In this document: positions 10,499 to 21,942 of the stretch, piece after piece
How the letters are laid out: each line of letters starts with the position of its first letter
How positions within the stretch are numbered: the first letter of the stretch is position 1
NCBI GenBank assembly: GCA_035236585.1
Contig: CP141132.1
Span: 54,687,880 to 54,751,879, forward strand
Source of the DNA: Warburgia ugandensis
Taxonomy: Eukaryota; Streptophyta; Magnoliopsida; Canellales; Canellaceae
Direction: 5' to 3'
DNA length: 64,000 nt
Program-made: the position numbers and the translations under genes
The notes under the pieces: generated by a model
The model's database searches: none
Told to the model about the DNA's origin: nothing
What the model saw: the letters and a program-made list of their open reading frames with translations, nothing else

Positions 10499-12641
10499 AG
10501 CTCTTGGGCGCCTCTAATGGCAGCCCAAAACATTGAAGAAAACTTGTTTTGGAGGAGCAACCTAGAGAGGAAAATGCAGAGAAAAACCCAGCAACGAGCC
10601 AGGTATGCACAAGATCCCTCAAAACCCGTCTTCAAAGTAGTCCTAGGATCAATGTCCCTAGGTTTTTGCATGAAAAACCATGCAAAATGGAGCCCAAGAG
10701 AGCCACCAAGGACCCAGGGATGTTCCCTGGGCTGCACTGGTTTGACAGGGTCGAACTAAGATGTCCTGAGGATGCCCCAATTCCCCAACAAACAGGACGT
10801 TCAAGTCGAAACGTCCCACGTCGTTTCCGTTTGAAAAACCAAACGGGCGCATCCAGGGACGCGCCCACAAAAGAGACAGTCAGGCGGAAAACCCAGCGCG
10901 TCTGTAGTCGCATAGCACACTAGCGACACGCGGGTTTTTCGTTCCTTAAGGAAGCCGGGGCGCACAACGCAGACGTGGAGCGCCCTAGCATTCCGGCTTT
11001 TCATCCTTGAGACCCTTATGTACGTGCGACACTAAAACGCTTATAACTTGAGATCTAGAGCTCCGATTGAGGTGCCGCAAAAGGCGTTGTGTCTGTGTCG
11101 ATGATGCGGACACATCCAAAGTATAAAATCCATGATCAAGGCCTAATAAAAGGTGGGAATAACCCTTAGAATAGGATGGTGGCGCGTGGCCGCTAGACCT
11201 TTGGAAAACTAATGATACTAAGGCCCAATTAGGACCTTAGGACACCCATAGGCATAGGGATGGACTCCTAATGCCTAAATAATAAGACCCAACTACTCTA
11301 AACCCATAAAAGATAGGATAAACTAACCTTGAGTCCCCAAACCATGTTCAGGAGCGTACGAGGACAAAATGGTTAACGCGACCTAGTCAGGTAGGTGCTC
11401 TATCGCTACTAGATTCTTTTAAAAGAACTATGATTGTTTTGTAAATACATGATTTAAGTATATGACTTGTTTAGCATGCATGTGACAAATGCTTTATGCA
11501 TAGACATGTTTTGTATATACCTTATGCATAGATATGTTTTGCAAACGATTGCATACATTGCATGATCTATGAGCATTAAGTTCTTGCAAAGATTGCATGT
11601 CCTTGAGGGTCACCAAAAGACGCTGGAGTGCCAAGGGCAGGCAGTTGTGAGGGACCCAAAGAGGACAGGTTTTGAAAAGAGGTTTTGGCTTATTTGATCT
11701 TATGTGATTTGGGCTAGTAAGCCCATGGGTGCTATGCCGAGGAGTCTGGGTTAGCCACCCGACCTCTACCACTATTAGGTGGATGGGTACCATGCCCAAA
11801 AAGAGGCAAGTCCCTACGCCGACTGCATGTGGTACAGGGGGCTACCACTGGTGCCACGGCACTGGGTCGATGTGTCATAGGCCCCATGGAGGCTATGACC
11901 GAGTGTCCTCAGGTACCCGGGGACCACACAGCGAGGAGGTCGCAGGCATAGTTGGACCCTATGGTTTTGTGGAGTTATTTGCATTGCATATGGCATGACT
12001 ATGAGGTTGGTCGACTATACCATACTAGAGATCTATGAGTTGGATTCCATGAAGCATCTATTGCCTATCATGATGTTATGATATGTATGTATACGATACT
12101 TTCAATTTTGGATTATGTGATCCTTTAAGTCGTTAGTATTTCAGTTTAACCATGGATTTTAATATCGATATTGAACTTGAGTATTCAGACATGCACATGT
12201 TTTGAATGAGCACACGATTTTGAAATATCTCATGCATTATAAAACTAGTAGTGATAGGCTCCTACTGAGTATAGTATATACTCACCCAATCCTCAACATT
12301 TTTCAGACACCAAGTAAATACTTAAGAGCAAGGAACGCTTGTGCTAGGAAACACCCAGACTACGTACAAGTAAGTAAAACCCCTACCTTATCTTTCAATG
12401 TTACTTGATTGTAGTTACTCTCTAATAGCTAGGGCTGTGACTAACACTTTCTTGGGAATAATAATGTTGATTTAAAACTTTGTCATGGCCAGATAATTTG
12501 AGAATGTGTTTTGACACTCGGGGTTTTTATGAAAGATTGTTTTCCAAATGAAAAAGATTTTCATGCATTTCATACTTATAAAACAAGAGATCTCACCTTT
12601 TTATCAAAATTTCATCATATAAAAACCTGGGTCGTCATAGT

Positions 12642-12656
12642 TGGTACTAGAGCCCA
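12642..12656 (+). promoter_or_regulatory. E4 primer binding site (initiator tRNA-Met type)
   Basis: TGGTACTAGAGCCC follows the LTR end with a two-base spacer. It resembles the common plant primer site TGGTATCAGAGCC, complementary to the 3' end of initiator tRNA-Met, with the middle bases altered. Confidence 0.65.
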
Positions 12657-14268
12657 GGTTTTATCCTTTCACAGCCAGTCCAGCATGTCCAAGGGTCATG
12701 AACAATAAAGAAAATCAAGAATAAGTAATATAAATAGGAGTAGTAGAGATGACTACTTCTATTTGAGGATTATAATATTAATGCTAAAGCCATTTCACCA
12801 TAAACACATAGGTGAAAAAGGAGATAGTCCTAGCAAATACTTAGATATTGGATTGATTGAATCCTATCAAAATCATAGGAAATAAGGATTGTTGTATGGT
12901 GCAAATATGAAAACACATATATGGCTTATATTATGATAAGAATGATGAGGGAATGAAAATGTTAGTGAACTTGTTAGTAGATAGTTCTAACCTACAATAA
13001 AGCAATCTCATCAAAGGTGAGAAAATTGAAGAACCCAGATGGCTATCTTGCCATCATAAAGAATACCAGAAAATGAGTATACTACCACAAGGGATATGAT
13101 ATGAGTATGATAAGAGATATAAAAGAAAGACTTTGAGAAAATTTTGATGATAATAGGGATAAGCATACAAGATGATACTAAGGGATAACTGTGACTTGTA
13201 CTAGATCACAAAGGTATGAATCTTGAAAGACTTAGCTCAATTTTGGATACCTTATTAGAGTCTTATGAAGAGTGAAATGCTATCAAATAATAACCACTTG
13301 AGTATTATGGAGCAAATCAAGTGACATATTATGAGATTAAGAGAAACATAACACAAATATGATAGGGAGATGAATTCAACCAAGTTATCAAAAGATTTTG
13401 ATGATAATACTAAGGATGATAATAGATCGATCCTAACATGAACTTGTAAGAGAAGTATAACATGATCAAAACATCAATGCCATTATTAAGACATTGTGTG
13501 AATTTTATTGAGGCTATAGGCGACTAAGGATTTTAATGATCTTAAGGCAGGTATTCAGTTTATCATATCTGTTAAGTAAAGGAATAGATGAAGTATCAAT
13601 TATATGCAACAAAGCATATAGAGACATTGATCTAGGAAGACAAAAGTGAGGATTTTGAAGAAAAGAGAGAAAGAGATAGAGATGTAACCACCAGTATTCA
13701 ATGAATATTTGAATATTCAAAAGAAGAAGATCATGACTTTATGAAGATACATACAATCTTCCATCTTGAAGATAACCAATCAACTTCAAAGGAATAATAA
13801 TAGTTGAGTTGGCAATGATACGTATAATAGAGAGAAAGCATATGGATTTTTTAAGACTTTGAGTAGAGTATCGAATTTCAGGAGATTATGTGGCTATAAA
13901 TTTTCAAAGAAGAATGGCGACCAACTAGAAATTAAATTCTACAAATGGTTTGATATCAATAAGATTCTTATCAAGATCCATTAGCTTATTGGGGACACCA
14001 ATGGATATAATCCATAAAAAGGAAAATTTGGTGATATCTCACCTTGCCACTACATGAGTAAATAAAGTTATATTGAAAAAGGAATTAAGCCAGTACATGA
14101 CTGTCCATTTAGCAAGTAGGGTACCATCAAGGATCAAATTGAGATCTTACTATCATAGATTGGAAGAGCAATATCTTAAGACCATTATTTAGTCAAAGTT
14201 ATATACTTAGAGGGATGTTATAAGTTTTTAGACTTGAGTTTTCCTTGAAAAGAAAAGTACTTGTTACG
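12657..14268 (+). other. E4 internal region, no recognisable protein
   Basis: About 1.6 kb of AT-rich sequence lies between primer site and 3' LTR. I find no gag zinc knuckle, protease, RT, RNase H or integrase motif in any frame. The longest frames are short and unconvincing. It is purine-rich on the plus strand, as retrotransposon internals often are. The polypurine tract expected at its end is gone together with the start of the 3' LTR. Confidence 0.6.
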
Positions 14269-16144
14269 AACAGGACGTTCTAGTCGAAACGTCCCACGTC
14301 GTTTCCGTTTGAAAAACCAAACGGGCGCGTCTAGGGACCAGCCCGCAAAAGAGACAGTCGGGCGGAAAACCCGGCACGTCTGCAGACATGGCCGCTGAGG
14401 CGAACGCTGCAGACATGCAGCGCGCTAGCGGTACGTGGGTTTTTCATTCCTTAAGGAAACCGGGGCGCATGACGCAGACGCGCAGCGCCCTAGCATTCCA
14501 AATTTTCATTCTTGAGACCCTAATGTGTGTGTGACACTAAAACGCTTATAACTTGAGATCTGGAGCTCCGATTGAGGCACCGCAAAAGGCGTTGTGTCTG
14601 TGTCGATGACGTGGACACATACAAAGTATAAAATCTATGATCAAGGGCCAATAAAAGCTGGGCATGACCCTTAGAATAGGATGGTGGGGCGTGGCCACTA
14701 GACCTTTGGAAAACTAATGATACCAAGGCCCAATTAGGACCTTAGGACACCCATAGGCATAGGGATGGACCCCTAATGCCTAAATAATAAGACCCAACTA
14801 CTCTAAACCCATAAAAGATAGGCTAAACTAACCTTGAGTCCCCAAACCATGTTCAGGAGCATACGAGGACAAAAGGGTTAACGCGACCTAGTCAGGTAGG
14901 TGCTCTATTGCTACTAGATTCTTTTAAAAGAACTATGATTGTTTTGCAAATACATGATTTAAGTATATGACTTGTTTAGCATGCATGTGACAAATGCTTT
15001 ATGCATAGACATGTTTTGTATATACATTATGCATAGATATGTTTTGCAAACTATAGCATACATTGCATGATCTATGAGCATTAAGTTCTTGCAAAGATTG
15101 CATGTCCTTGAGGGTTGCCAAAAGACGCTGGAGTGCCGAGGGCCAGGCAGTTGTGAGAGACCCAAAGAGGACAGGTTTTGAAAAGAGGTTTTGGCTTATT
15201 TGATCTTATGTGATTTGGGCTAGTAAGCCCATGGTGCTATGCCGAGGGGTCTGGGTTAGCCACCCGACCTCTACCACTATTACGTGGATGGGTACCATGC
15301 CCAAAAAGAGGCAAGTCCCTACGTCGACTACATGTGGTACAGGGGGCTACCACTGGTGTCACGGCACTGGGTCGATGTGTCATAGGCCCCGTGGAGGCTA
15401 TGATCGAGTGTCCTCAGGTACTCGGGGACCACATAGTGAGGAGGTCGAGGGCATAGTTAGACCTTATGGTTTTGTGGAGTTATTTGCATTGCATATGGCA
15501 TGAATATGAGGTTGGTCGACTATACCATACTAGAGATCTATGAGTTGGATTCCATGAAGCATCTATTGCATATCATGATGTTATGATATGTATGTATACG
15601 ATACTTTCGATTTTGGATTATGTGATCCTTTAAGTCGTTAGTATTTCAGTTTAACCATGGATTTTAATATCGATATTGAACTTGAGTATTCAGACATGCA
15701 CATGTTTTGAATGAGCACACGATTTTGAAATATCTCATGCATTATAAAACTAGTAGTGATAGGCTCCTACTGAGTATAGTATATACTCACCCAATCCTCA
15801 ACATTTTTCAGACACCAAGTAAATACTTAAGAGCAAGGAACGCTTGTGCTAGGAAACACCCAGACTACGTACAAGTAAGTAAAACCCCTACCTTATCTTT
15901 CAATGTTACTTGATTGTAGTTACTCTCTAATAGCTAGGGCTGTGACTAACACTTTCTTGGGAATAATAATGTTGATTTAAAACTTTGTCATGGCCAGATA
16001 ATTTGAGAATGTGTTTTGACACTCGGGGTTTTTATGAAAGATTGTTTTCCAAACGAAAAAGATTTTCATGCATTTCATACTTATAAAACAGGAGATCTCG
16101 CCTTTTTATCAAAATTGCATCATATAAAAACCCGGGTCGTCACA
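14269..16144 (+). mobile_element. E4 3' LTR, 5'-truncated
   Basis: It matches the 5' LTR from 10791 to its end, so the first 725 bp (the U3, TATA box and palindromes) are missing. The join is at AACAGGACG. It ends GGGTCGTCACA at 16144, followed by the right copy of CCATA. From about 15500 on it is almost identical to the 5' LTR. Confidence 0.85.
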
Positions 16145-16149
16145 CCATA
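16145..16149 (+). repeat. E4 target-site duplication, right copy (CCATA)
   Basis: Exact repeat of 10061-10065. Confidence 0.85.
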
Positions 16150-16800
16150 TTTCATCATTAAATTTTCAAAAACTCTATTACCAAAGTGTTTTCCCCCATC
16201 ACTAATAATGGCCCATGGAGTACCAAAGCATGCAAAAATATTTTCCTTAAAAAATGGACCACCACTTTGTGGTCATTGATCTTACATGTTATGGGTTTCA
16301 CCTATTTGTACATATAGTCTACTCCCACAAGAATGTAAAAGTGGCCAAAGGAATTAGAAATATGTCTTATAAAGCTAATACTCCAAACATCAAAAGGCTA
16401 AATAATCATAATGGGGTTTAGGGGTATCATATCTCTTTTACCAAGACTCCCTACCTGCGAATATCTTGCACATGCTATGTAGTAAGCATGCAAATCCCTA
16501 ATGATCATGGGCCCATAGAAACCGCACTGCAAATTTGTTGCAATTGTTTTCTTTACACTGAAGTGGCTACCACTTGCATGTTCATGGAAAAAGATCTAAT
16601 GATGCTTACCATCTGGTATGCATCTCTTAATTACCTGATGGTGACATCCCTTAAATAAATGTGGATCATCCCATGAAAAGTGTTTAACCTTGGTAAGACA
16701 TCTATGCTTTTCCTATTTGTACCAATGATATGGCATCTGATGGGTGAGAACATAGTTTACAATATTAGCATACCAAGGCAACTAGCCATCAACTACTCAT
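16150..16800 (-). pseudogene. E3 integrase, upstream piece
   Basis: Minus-strand reading gives the zinc-binding end ('GSHFSVKKTIATNLQCGFYGP', about 16580-16500). The catalytic core follows with 'FDVWSISFI' where the family has 'FDVWGIDFM', so the first catalytic Asp is changed to Ser. Then come 'VVVHFLRKIF' and 'AIISDGGKHFGNRVFENL', which keeps the second Asp (near 16190). It continues at 10060 beyond E4. Several frameshifts are present. Integrase normally joins element DNA to the host chromosome; this copy is dead. Confidence 0.75.
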
Positions 16801-17440
16801 TTGGAAATTACTGAGTTATAGGGCTGGACTCATTGTTAGATTGAATGACTAACCTAGACAAATGATTTACTACAACATTCTCAAAGCCTTTCTTATCATG
16901 AATCTCATTGTCAAACTCCCATAGTAATATAATCCTTCTAATGAGCCTAGGTTTAGCATCCTTCTTGTAAACAAGGTATTTTAGTGCAGCATGGTCAAAA
17001 TAGATAATAACTTTAGACCTTAAGAGGTAAGATCTAAATTTGGTTAAGGCAAACACAACTGCTAACCTTTTCTATAATGAAATAATTGAGTTGTGCACTA
17101 TTCAATGTTCTACTTGCACAGTAGATCACATGGGGAAGTTTATCTATATGTTGCCCCAAGACAACACCTATTGCATATAATCGAGGCATCAGACATTATC
17201 AAGAATAAGGCACTCCAATCAGGCAATCAAATAATGGGAGTAGAAGTTAATTCTGCTTCGAGCCACTCAAAAGCTTATTAGTAGTCTTCATTAAAGTCAA
17301 GTGTAGCCTCTTTAGCAAGCAAGTTGCAAAAGGGCTTGGAGATTTGACTAAAATGATTAATGAATCACTAGTAAAACCTAGTGTGGCTAAGCAATGAACG
17401 AATTTCCTTTATCGTCCTAAGAGGAAAAAGGTTAGCAATT
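16801..17440 (-). pseudogene. E3 RNase H domain remnant
   Basis: Minus strand. The N-terminal part (about 17330-17100) resembles 'ELTSAPIIQPPDW...IMCDASDYA...GAVLGQ' with changes. The C-terminal part is an 82-codon open stretch (17056-16808): '[34 protein letters not shown]', then '[23 protein letters not shown]'. In this family RNase H follows RT and degrades the RNA of RNA/DNA hybrids. A frameshift or stop separates the two parts. Confidence 0.8.
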
Positions 17441-18330
17441 AAATCTACCTTGGCTTTATCATCCTATATCCCATTAGCTAAGATCACATGCCCTAAAATA
17501 ATGCCATTTGTCACCATAAAGTGGCATTTCTCCCAATTAAGCACTAAATTTTGCTTTCGACACCTAGAAGGAACTGGCTTTAGATGGTGCAAGCATCCAT
17601 TGAAGGATGATCCAAATACTAAAAAATCATCCATGAACACTTCTAAAAGGCTCTCCACCATATTGAAAAAATTCTTAGCATACACCTTTGGATAGTAACT
17701 AGAGCATTACATAATCCAAATGGCATGTGATGATAGGTGAAGGTCCCAAAAGGGCAGGTGAAGGCAGTCTTCTCCTAGTCCTTAGGTGCTATGGGGATTT
17801 GGTTATAATTTGAATAACCATTAAGAAAGTAATAATAATTATGGCTAGCTAACCTTTCTAGCATCTAGTTAATGAAAGGAAGAGGAAAGTGATCTTTCCT
17901 CGTGATCAAGTTCAGTTATGGTAATCAATACGAACCCTCCACCCAATGGTCATGTGAGTGGGGTCATTTTGTTATCCTCATTGCGGACTACCGTGATTCC
18001 AAATTTCTTAGGTACAACCTAAACTGGGTTAACCTAGGTGCTATTAGAACTAGCAATTTAAGCACTTCATCTCTAACAAACTCTTTCATGTTGGGGTTTA
18101 TCCTTCTTTGTTTCTTCCCAGATGGTTTAGTGTTCTCTTCAAGATGAATTTGATGCATACATAAAGCAAGGATAATCCCTTTTATATCCACTATAGTCCA
18201 CCCTAAAATTGTCTTATGTTCATGTAGAACACTAAGTAGCTTTTCTTCTTGTTCTTGATTTATATATGAGGCAATGATCAAAGGCAAGGAATCATTAGGG
18301 CCTAAGGAAAAATATTTCAAGTTTTAGGCA
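17441..18330 (-). pseudogene. E3 reverse transcriptase remnant (Athila-type)
   Basis: Minus strand. The N-terminal stretch (18320-17988) gives 'LGWTIVDIKGI' and 'RRINPNMKEFVRDEVLKLL'. After degenerate sequence, the catalytic block reads 'LEVFMDDFLVFGSSF' at about 17650-17620, the FMDD form of the YxDD box usual in Athila. 'LVLNWEKCHFMV' and 'GIILGHVI' follow. It lies between protease/linker and RNase H, in the canonical gypsy order. Several frame changes make it inactive. Confidence 0.85.
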
Positions 18331-19330
18331 ATGATTTTAGAACCAGAGTGGTTGGTTTGTCACTGAAGGCACAAGAAAAAATTTGGATGGGTGAAGAGCT
18401 TCTACTTGTGGTCCCCATTTATAGGTATCCATGATTGCTACAGCATCTAAAAGAGCATTCACTTCATCTATGGATTTGTCTATGTCAAAATTGAGATTAA
18501 AACGTGCAAGACAAGCCTTAAGGTAGAGGAACGTGGAAAAGCATCTAGAATTAGACCTTTAGTCATGTTGACTACAAAGGAGTCATCAAGATCTAGATGC
18601 TGATGATCGGCATTAAACACACCATTATGACAGTTGATGATGGCATTGGATGTCATTAAGAAAGGATGTCCAAGAATAATCGAGATCTGACTACCGAGGT
18701 TTGATACAGGTTCGATATCCAGGACAATGAAAGTAACAGGGAAATAAAACTGGTCTTCTTGTATCAAGCAATCTCAACCATACCACATGGAATTTTAATT
18801 GATTTGTATGTAAGCTGAACATGGTGTTGGCTAGTTTTAGTTCACCGAGCCCTAGTTGCACATAGATAGAATACGAGAACAGCTTCACACTAGCCCCAAA
18901 ATCTAACAGTGCCCTATCAATGACGTGGTTTCTAATAACACATGATATACTAGGAAAACTTAGATCTCTAAACTTTGGAAGGGTATTATGCTAAAGCAAA
19001 GAGACTACCTGCGTAATGAGGATGGCTTTCTTTTGCACATTTAGCTTATGCTTTTGTATGCCCAGCTCTTTGAGGAACTTAACACAAGAAAAGATACCCT
19101 TGATTACGTTGAGCAATAGAATATTGATCTAAACATATCTGAATACTTCCATTATCTCATGAAAGTTGATCCCTTTCTTTGCCTTGTTCAGAAGCTATGG
19201 GAATGAGGCCTTAGGCACATAAAGTGCCTCCACTATGGGTTCAAAGGTAGTTGAAGATTCCTATCCCTTCTTGTTCTCCTTGGTTGTAGCTTGGTCATTC
19301 TCCTCTCATTTATTTTCAGTCTGCCCTACT
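18331..19330 (-). pseudogene. E3 protease and flanking gag/pol linker
   Basis: Minus strand. The aspartic protease core reads 'ALLDFGASVKLFSYSIY' (about 18940-18880), with catalytic Asp present in a DFGA box. 'PVSNLGSQISIILGHPFL' and 'NAIINCHNGVFNADHQH' follow. Upstream, 'EVIEIFKHVQINILLLNVIK' and 'KFLKEL' match E8 at 51300-51390. Downstream (to about 18400) is the acidic linker to RT. The family's protease cuts the polyprotein. Frame breaks and stops are present. Confidence 0.75.
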
Positions 19331-20734
19331 TTATTGTCTATCTAACAGCTACTCCTAAGGGTAGTTATGGAATTAGCTTGCTTAGGTGGTCTTTGTGAAT
19401 TTGAAGTGGTGCTTTTTTCAAACTGTACCCTAGGGTTTGGGATTGGATGACTAGGGAATATTCTCTTCTCTCTATCATTAAGGGCAGCAAACATCTAACT
19501 CATTTCCATCTCTAGTATAGAAATAGCTTGGGAATTAACATTATTGTTCCATCATCTCTCATTCTAGAGGTGGGTTATAGCTTATCTAGTCAATCTTGGA
19601 ATTTAGAAGATTCCTCTATAAACAACTTCATGGTTTCCTCAAATGTTGGTTTCTTTGGTTGCTAGGAAACTACTAAAAATTAGGAGGCTGCTAAGGAATT
19701 AAAGCTGTAGGAAAATTTAGAATTGAGGGGTTCATAGACTGAAGAATTATTAGACCATGAGAAATTAGGATGCCTAGCACATTGTAGATTGTAGGTCTCA
19801 GAGTAAAGGTTGTTGCTAGGATTGAGATATACATTCATAGCATTCACTTGGTCAAAATGATATTCAGGGTACACATGATTTGATGGATAGGCTGATAATA
19901 TGTGTGCCAGCTAGAATAAGCAGAACAAACCTCCTATGGAGGTTTCATGTATGGACTTCTAGCCATGAAAGCATCAATTCTCTGGAACATGATATCTAAC
20001 ATCCATTCGTTGAGCCTAGGAGTCTAGTTTATGTGACACATTTGGGGCTAATCCTATTTCATAGAGGCTTTCTTTCCTTAGAGGCTAGCAATTTCAATAT
20101 CATCGATTTGAATAACCCCATGCTAGGAATTTTCAGCTGAGGTTTCAAAGTACTGAACTTCATACCACTTCTCAAATCCAAGGTGGGGACATTTTTGTAG
20201 TAATTCATTCCATTGTTTCCAATAGATAGTATTTTTCATTTTCTCACCATTGGAAAATTATTATTTTCCTATGGAGGGCATTGGTTTTGTGCATGGGGAA
20301 GAACTTATTCAGAAACGTTTGCACTAATTGATCCCATGTGGTTGTGGAACCGACCACTAATGAATTCAGCCAAGATTTGGTCTTGTCTTTAAAAGAGAAT
20401 GGCAACCTAAGTCTAATGGAATCACCAAAAGTTTTAGAACTTGGATGTGGCACATATATCAAAGAATTCCTTAATGTGTAGGTATGGATCCTCTCCTTTT
20501 AGACTATAATAAGATGGGAGTAACAGAATGACTCCATATTTTAGCTCGAAATGGTTTGTATTGGCAAGGGGTAATATGATGCATGAGGGAGTGTTTAATG
20601 GTAGTGGCACATTAAGGTCTTTTTATGGCCATAGCTTCAACTACAGCTAGGTTTACCATGGGGTTCTATATTTGTTCTCTTAGCCCTTGTCTAAGGATAT
20701 GTTTAATTTCAAAATTAAATGGTGCTAATTCCAT
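19331..20734 (-). pseudogene. E3 gag remnant (Athila-type)
   Basis: Minus strand. A start codon at 20734 opens 'MELAPFNFEI'. A capsid-type block at 20440-20244 reads 'DSIRLRLPFSFKDKTKSWLNSL' and 'TTWDQLVQTFLNKFFPMHKTNAL', which is the hallmark of the plant gypsy gag domain and close to E8 at 49985. A later stretch (19874-19680) gives 'NAMNVYLNPSNN' and 'HPNFSWSNN'. The frame is interrupted many times. Gag forms the virus-like particle and binds RNA. Confidence 0.75.
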
Positions 20735-21914
20735 GTTCTAAGATTGATGACCACGTACACATTATGATGCAATCCTAAGTGTGACTACTAACTCTAAATG
20801 ATGCGTAATCAATCCTTAATGGTCCACTAGGGAGCTGTTTTGCTATACTTTGTTAATCTATAGGGAGTAGCTTTTAGACCTAGATATAAATAGCTCCTCC
20901 TTTTATCCAGGCTCAACTACTACCTACTAGTTAGATCCTGCTCAGAGTGGTTAATACAAATCTCATATAAGGAAGTGTTTAGACCTCAACAAACTTTAGC
21001 GAAAGGTGTGGGAAAATCACTTGGATTTTGCATGCCCACTATAACCATAATGCTCAAAAGCCATTGAAATGACAATAGATCTATTCCTTCAAAAAGGGTC
21101 CTACAAGCTTAAAAACCCTAAGTCTCTTCCTACTTAATTTTAGTTTAAAATTTAAGGGTTGGAAGCATGAGCATACAAGGATTGATTTGATTAGCTAGGT
21201 GGGCTAAGGATCTAGTGATGAAATCAAGTCCCATTTTATAAGGGTTCTTGTGAGGCCCTTACTAACAATTTGAACATCCACCATAAAGCAGTAAACATGT
21301 AGTAAAATGGAAAATAAACTAATGCCCACTATATGCTATATAATAAAGGGTCCACATCTTAATGGACAAGGCACTATAATCAAACAGGTTGAGCTTAGGT
21401 TAATGCTTGTTAGATAGGTTCAGTTCAAATGCATCAATCCTAAAAATTATGCAACAATTTAATATGCATGAGTTATAATATATAAATTACACTACCAACT
21501 AGAAATGCAATTACACTAGAAAAATAAAGAGAGGGTTATCTACTTACAATGGGCTCCTAGATGTGAGTTGGCTCATACAAGTGTGGGGCCATCCAATATG
21601 GAGAGGAAGTGGCACACACTTGACTTGTATTATTACAACCCATTTTTAAATAAAAATTACACTTGGCCTCACTACAAGTCCTCTCTCTCTCTTAAAAATA
21701 AAACTAATCTAGAAAAACAAGGAAATCCTAATTACGTAGATGAAGCTTTGCCCCATGATGCCTCTCCTTTCACCAAATTCCCATCAAACAAAACAAAAAA
21801 AGATGTGTTAGTTCTGAAGAATTTTCAAAATATGTAAAAATCCTAAACTAATGCAATGTAACTATGACTAAAGATGAATCATTCTAAACTAGAATGTAGA
21901 TACAAAATTTATTA
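20735..21914 (-). other. E3 5' leader
   Basis: Noncoding sequence lies between primer site and gag. On the minus strand it includes a 'CACTTGGATTTTCC...' to 'GACATTTGTGAGGTCTAAAC' type block (around 20940-21020 in plus coordinates). This block corresponds to the leader of E6 (37100-37330), E8 (49270-49450) and E9 (59440-59600). A 90-codon chance frame at 21568-21837 (plus) does not look like a gene. Confidence 0.55.
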
Positions 21915-21936
21915 CAATTCCCAAACAACAACACCA
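21915..21936 (-). promoter_or_regulatory. E3 primer binding site (tRNA-Asp type, degenerate)
   Basis: On the minus strand TGGTGTTGTTGTTTGGGAA begins six bases after the LTR end. It equals the tRNA-Asp primer site TGGCGCCGTTGCCGGGGA (seen intact at 58701) with C-to-T and G-to-A type changes, as expected of methylation-driven decay. The AGTTTT spacer is the same as in E6 and E9. Confidence 0.75.
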
Positions 21937-21942
21937 AAAACT

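Larger units (their letters stand above)
10066..12639 (+). mobile_element. E4 5' LTR
   Basis: This 2.57-kb LTR divides into an upstream part of about 420 bp ahead of a TATA box, a CpG-bearing GC-rich section (10780-11120) and an AT-rich tail ending GGGTCGTCATA before the primer site. The part from 10791 on repeats at 14269-16144. The tail, including a 68-codon chance frame at 12202, is nearly identical in the two copies. Differences in the GC-rich section are mostly C/T and G/A changes plus one small insertion in the 3' copy. Open frames here (for example 10549-10923) do not look like genes. Confidence 0.85.
10066..16144 (+). mobile_element. E4, Tekay/Del-like LTR retrotransposon without recognisable pol, inserted in E3 integrase
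   Basis: The element starts TGTAATGACTCC at 10066 and ends GGGTCGTCACA at 16144. It is flanked by a perfect 5-bp duplication, CCATA (10061-10065 and 16145-16149). Removing the element and one copy of the duplication rejoins the E3 integrase sequence. It has two long LTR copies, an initiator tRNA-Met type primer site and a 1.6-kb internal region without a clear protein. The long LTRs, the termini and the primer site suggest the chromovirus Tekay/Del group; this lineage call is an inference. The element cannot move by itself. Confidence 0.85.

Noticed and set aside
10549-10923. 124-codon frame and overlapping frames on both strands
   Set aside because: Overlapping frames on both strands in a GC-rich LTR segment; no domain, and not preserved in the second LTR copy.
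12202-12408. 68-codon frame repeated identically at 15707-15913
   Set aside because: Identity is due to the two LTRs of E4 being recent copies, not to coding constraint.
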